NCBI GenBank assembly: GCA_007922305.1
Contig: ML677334.1
Location: 22,279,915-22,343,914, forward strand
DNA from: Dermatemys mawii
Taxonomy: Eukaryota; Chordata; Testudines; Dermatemydidae
Length of the DNA: 64,000 nt
Reading direction: 5' to 3'
Of this stretch, positions 60,494-64,000 are shown one piece after another. The notes under the pieces were generated by a model. That model was given only the letters and a program-made list of their open reading frames with translations, had not been told where the DNA came from and did no database searches. The position numbers and the translations under genes were made by a program. Numbering within the stretch: position 1 is the stretch's first letter; each line of letters opens with the position of its first letter.

Positions 60494-60575
60494 CTTTGAG
60501 GAGCAGTGGACGCTGTCCGGGGTTCTCTGCTTGGTGCTCTCCTCAGGTTCCCTTAATTTGACCCTTTGATCCCAC
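60445..60575 (+). mobile_element. Tx1/L1-like LINE ORF2 C-terminus, right plus-strand part
   Basis: Reads IQAEFLWAASTGSLDAFEEQ then WTLSGVLCLVLSSGSLNLTL and a stop, which is the natural C-terminus of this LINE protein in the original plus orientation. It shows where the unflipped element resumes. Confidence 0.7.
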
Positions 60576-61722
60576 TCCTGTCCCAGTTGTTTCATTAGTT
60601 GTCCCATGGAATTATTTGGCTTCCAGGCCCTGAGGACCGTCCCTTTAAGTCCTTTAGCAGATCCCAAAAGGATAAGCAGAACTCAAAGGGAAAGGGGGAG
60701 CGCCATGAGCACAGAGTTCCTGTCCCTTATCCCTCTCAGTCATCCCTCCAAACCCCCAGCCTCTCTGCTCCTATGCCTGCCCCTCCTCCCTCTGATAAAC
60801 AAGCCCCCTGGGGTGCCTCCTCCAACCAATTCTTCCCAGGCTTGAATCTGACCATTCAATCATGCGGCATCATCCCTTCCCACAGGCAGAAAACCACTCC
60901 CCAGAGTCGCGACTGCTCGCTGAGCGCTCACCCCTTTGATCTCAGCAGGCATCTGCAGAGCAGCTGTTCCCTGCCCCTCAGCCAGCTCCTCCCCACACCC
61001 TGCATTCTCCTGCTGCCTCTCTGGAGGCGGAGAGGAAGCTACCAGCAGTGCCTGCCCCTTGGCGCCAAGCCCCTCATACATAGGTCTCCCCCTCCCTTGT
61101 TCTTCTATGTACCACTGCCCCCCACACCTGTTGCCAGCGCGTTTCCACCCCCTCACCTACCACAGGAGTCCTCTGAGGGCACCAGTGATCTCTCCCCCTC
61201 AGCAGGCAGCTGATTTCCAGGGAAAGGAACATTCTATGCCTTCATCCCCTCCCCCGCCCCAGGCAGCAAGGCCTGACCCAACTCAGGGGAGAGTGGTTAA
61301 CAGCTAATGAGGGGAAGTCACCACCTAGTGGGTGGGGCTTCTTGGCTAGGTGATGGGAAAAGCCCCTCACCACAAGGAGAGAGGGAGGCAGAGTCTATGT
61401 GGGGGGAAGAGGGGGTTGGTTTGGCTTCCCCGAGCCCAATTTATCAGAGCACACTTTTGGACGGGCAGGGATCTTAGCAAGTCTCTTCCCCAGAAGAGCT
61501 GAGTGCTTTAGAGGGGTGGGGAAGCAGGTAGTTGCCCTCAGCGGTATTCCCTACAGGCTGAAAGAAGAGGGAGAGGCTAACACCCCAAACCCCCCCCCCC
61601 CCGCAGATGTCAGAGGGGGGGAATACTAGCAGTCCTTTCAGAAAACTCCCATGGTAAGAGGGAGCGGGCTGGGTGGTGGTCAGGTGCTGGGGGAAGGCAG
61701 CTGCAGCAGCGGAGTGCGATTG
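60576..61722. other. Intergenic, C-rich, open but unrecognised frames
   Basis: A 204-codon proline- and serine-rich frame (60599-61213) and overlapping frames are open because the sequence is C-rich. I see no domain, and other frames are equally open. A C14 run lies near 61593-61606. Confidence 0.4.
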
Positions 61723-61963
61723 GTGTAGGCCAGTAGTCTTCAAAGTGGGGTGCTCACACCCCTGCAGGTGCGCGAGACCCCGGCACCGCTGCTGAGCTTG
61801 AGCGTGCTTTTTTTTTTCTCATACCACCAAAATGGCGCCGCAGAAAGCAGAAACTTTCTGTTTGGCAGCATTTTGGCAGACATATCCTGGCGGGGCCACA
61901 AGTGGATGCTGTGACTTGGAAAGGGGCCACGGCCAAAAAACGTTGAGGACAGCTGCTGTAGGC
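61723..61963. mobile_element. hAT-type MITE with target duplication
   Basis: Octamers GTGTAGGC and CTGTAGGC (seven of eight identical) flank an element starting CAGTAGTCTTCAAAGTGGGG and ending AACGTTGAGGACAGCTG. It is 225 bp and non-coding. Confidence 0.85.
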
Positions 61964-63404
61964 AGCAGCAGAGGGGGATTGGTGTAGGCAGCAGCAGTAG
62001 GAGTGGAGAAATGGAGGAGTGAACAAGCACAAGGTTCCCTAGGCAGGAGACAATTGACTAGGGACATGGCTCTTGGAGTAGGAATGGGGTGGGCAGGGCT
62101 AGTATCCTCACTAGTGAATGGCAAGAATGGCTAGAGAGGGGGTGGAGAGCTGCAGAGGCAGTGGGAATTAGCCACACTGTAGTGGCTCCCTGCCCAAAGG
62201 GCTGAGCGTTGGTAATGTACCCAGCCCTTTGTTAACACAACTAAACAGTATGGGGAACTAGCAACCACTATGAAGAGAATTTCCCTGCAGACCATAAAAG
62301 GATCTGAAAACCCAGTCCATGTTAAATATCAGTGGAGTTAGCAGGTCTGAGTTTCCAAGGTTGTTGTCCTTCTATTGTAGGGTCTGCATAATGCTGCTTC
62401 CACTGCTTATCCATCCTGGTTCTGCATTGTTCCTTTGATCACAATGCTAGTCTGGTCCACCGGATTGACAGATATACCCGCCCTCCCCTCCTGAGAGCAG
62501 CTGTAAAGCCACTTCCTTCTCCATTCAGATGTTCCTGAAGGCCCACCTCTCTTGTTATGCCTATGGAAAACTAGCTGATGGCCGATGGAGAGTTTGAGTT
62601 ATTAATGTTTACATACTTAGCCACCTTGACAGTAGAAGGAAAAAATACAATGTATGCAGACAATCTTTTTTTTTTCCACCTCAAGAGCTTTTCAGAGCTA
62701 GGACTATTCCTTTCTTTTGTTTGAGAAACAATTAGCACACTGTGGGCAGTTACTGGAAAGAAATAAGTCTGAGAGGTATATCAGAGCAGGGATGGTAGCA
62801 GCCTTTCTAGCTAAAGCTACAAAACACTTTCCATGCTAAACACTGGTTTTCAAATACTTGTAACTTTCCAAGAAGATCTAACTCTTACCCTTAAGCCTTT
62901 CCATGTTTGATCTCTTGCTGCAGATGAATTTTCCAGCAAGCTCAAATCCCTTTAGTCACTTGACTTCAAGGAGAGGTCAAGGAAAAACCAAACACTTTTC
63001 TTAGTAAAGAAAAATTCAATTTTCTGTGACAACGGAAGCAGTTGAAAGTTGAAATGTGGCATGGCCTAGTCCTAAATAAAGACTTATAAAGCAGGGTCAT
63101 TGTTGACTTATCCAACAATTGCAGCAGTTTGCACAGATGCATAACAAAATAAAACATCCAATAAAGTTTCTGTCAAGCAAGCCAGTCAGATTCCATAGTT
63201 GTAGGGGCTAAGACCTTTCCCAGACTGCAGACCCCTTGTTGCTGCTTTAATTTCTTTGTTGGAAGGTGGAATTTCTGTTCCTGATATCTGAATAGTTGAG
63301 TGTGTGCTGTTTGTTTAGTGTGGTTTTTAAACACAGAATGCCATGACTTAGAAAACCATTTTCATTTTGTCAAGATTACACATTTGTGGAATATGTAAAG
63401 ATTT
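61964..63404. other. Intergenic before RPP40 3' end, nothing recognised
   Basis: AT-rich sequence between the last MITE and the estimated RPP40 cleavage site. No gene or bounded repeat is evident. Confidence 0.5.
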
Positions 63405-63632
63405 CTAAGGAACAGATGTTTGACTTTTTATTAAAAATAGATATTTGACAAAAATACAGATTTCAGTAAACAAGACTTCTCCAGACTTCTCAGTTGTCAT
63501 GTGCAAGCAATAAAATGCCAACATGAAAAACTTTCTATAGAAACAGATCTTTCAAGGTTAATTAATTGTCTGATATTTTGTAAGTACATCTCAGATAATT
63601 CCCTTTAAGGAACTTTCCTACAGGCAGAACTT
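63405..63632 (-). other. RPP40: RPP40 3' UTR (end estimated)
   Basis: Sequence after the RPP40 stop on the minus strand runs to an AATAAA (63427-63432, seen as TTTATT on the plus strand) about 200 bases on. A short 3' UTR is therefore likely. The exact end is a guess. Confidence 0.5.
63427..63432 (-). terminator. Polyadenylation signal AATAAA (RPP40)
   Basis: TTTATT on the plus strand is AATAAA on the minus strand, about 200 bases after the RPP40 stop codon. It is the first canonical signal downstream of the stop. Confidence 0.5.
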
Positions 63633-63831
63633 TTAAGGTGGACAATCATCATTTGCTCCAACAGCCATTTGAAGCCAATAGTCCAGGCTCCTAAAAACAA
63701 CAAAGTTGTACAAGTTCTCTCCTCCCTTTTGGAAACCATGTTCACTTTCTCTCCAGGAAACAGGGCTGTCTGCAAAGCCATGCACCGTTAAGGTCACCCA
63801 CTGAGCCAATTTTGGTTCATCAAAAAAGCAA
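63633..63831 (-). CDS. RPP40: RPP40 terminal coding exon
   Basis: On the minus strand a CTTTTCCAG acceptor (AG at 63833-63832) is followed by one base completing a split codon and 65 codons, then TAA at 63635-63633. The peptide begins CFFDEPKLAQWVTLTVHGFA, continues DSPVSWRESEHGFQKGGENL, and ends YWLQMAVGANDDCPP. I recognise this as the C-terminus of RPP40, the p40 protein subunit of nuclear RNase P and RNase MRP, which process tRNA and rRNA precursors. RPP40 follows CDYL tail to tail in other amniotes, which supports the call. The remaining exons lie beyond the right edge of the window. The exon shows no damage. Confidence 0.93.
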
Positions 63832-64000
63832 CTGGAAAAGAAGAAAATACATTAACTGCTAATTAGAATGGAACAATAAGTTATATTGAAGTACATCAGA
63901 ATGGAATTAGAGACCTAACTACTTAACTGAAATATACAACTAAAGGAGTTAAAAAATCACTCTTGGGTTTACTGAAATGTGGGACGTCCAGTAGCGTAAT

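Noticed and set aside
60599..61213. 204-codon proline/serine-rich open frame
   Set aside because: The region is C-rich and overlapping frames on both strands are also open. No domain, splice pattern or conserved motif is visible.
1..64000. CRISPR arrays, rRNA, tRNA genes, prokaryotic operons
   Set aside because: No regularly spaced repeats, no rRNA or cloverleaf signatures noticed, and the gene structure is clearly eukaryotic with GT-AG introns.

Overview
The window is vertebrate nuclear DNA, AT-rich, intron-bearing and crowded with transposon remnants. The two recognisable host genes are the 3' half of CDYL on the plus strand (five coding exons between 9785 and 29022, then a 3' UTR to about 30.5 kb) and the terminal exon of RPP40 on the minus strand at the right edge (63633-63831). 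These two genes lie next to each other, tail to tail, in amniotes. A CR1 LINE with a 3' end of the turtle/archosaur kind, DIRS-type YR retrotransposons, Penelope-like, L2 and Tx1/L1-like LINEs, and many hAT and PIF/Harbinger MITEs together suggest a reptile, most likely a turtle. Species cannot be fixed from the sequence alone.

Layout. 1-9784: CDYL intron with a hAT MITE (6307-6627), a Penelope-like fragment (about 7.7-8.5 kb) and an antisense CR1 (about 8.7-9.05 kb). 9785-10944: two CDYL exons. 10945-22641: an 11.7-kb intron holding an antisense DIRS-like retrotransposon (about 13.2-18.25 kb), a Harbinger MITE beside it (18293-18596), and a 2.5-kb DNA transposon with CACTG termini and a TAA target duplication (19734-22277). 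The transposon's 563-codon reading frame is broken by one stop codon. 22642-29022: the last three CDYL exons. 29023-30.5 kb: 3' UTR with a CA repeat and two AATAAA signals.

From 30.5 to 63.4 kb the CDYL-RPP40 intergenic region is a transposon graveyard. It holds an antisense retroviral env-like remnant with a possible LTR (30.5-32.85 kb), an LTR-like unit with inverted ends (34.55-34.85 kb), and a 1.25-kb hAT MITE with a perfect 8-bp target duplication. A hAT transposase pseudogene is split by a 2.6-kb insertion (42.6-46.7 kb). A complete-looking PIF/Harbinger element (49595-53997) carries a transposase and an opposing Myb-like gene, the latter interrupted by a nested hAT MITE. An L2 fragment is followed by a Tx1/L1-like LINE whose middle 0.84 kb is inverted between exact 49-bp inverted repeats (59606-60493).

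CDYL supplies a chromatin-reader/crotonyl-CoA hydratase-like corepressor, of which only the crotonase-fold half is present here. RPP40 supplies an RNase P/MRP subunit. They are unrelated in function and merely convergent. The strongest leads are the nearly intact CACTG-ended transposon and the inverted LINE segment.
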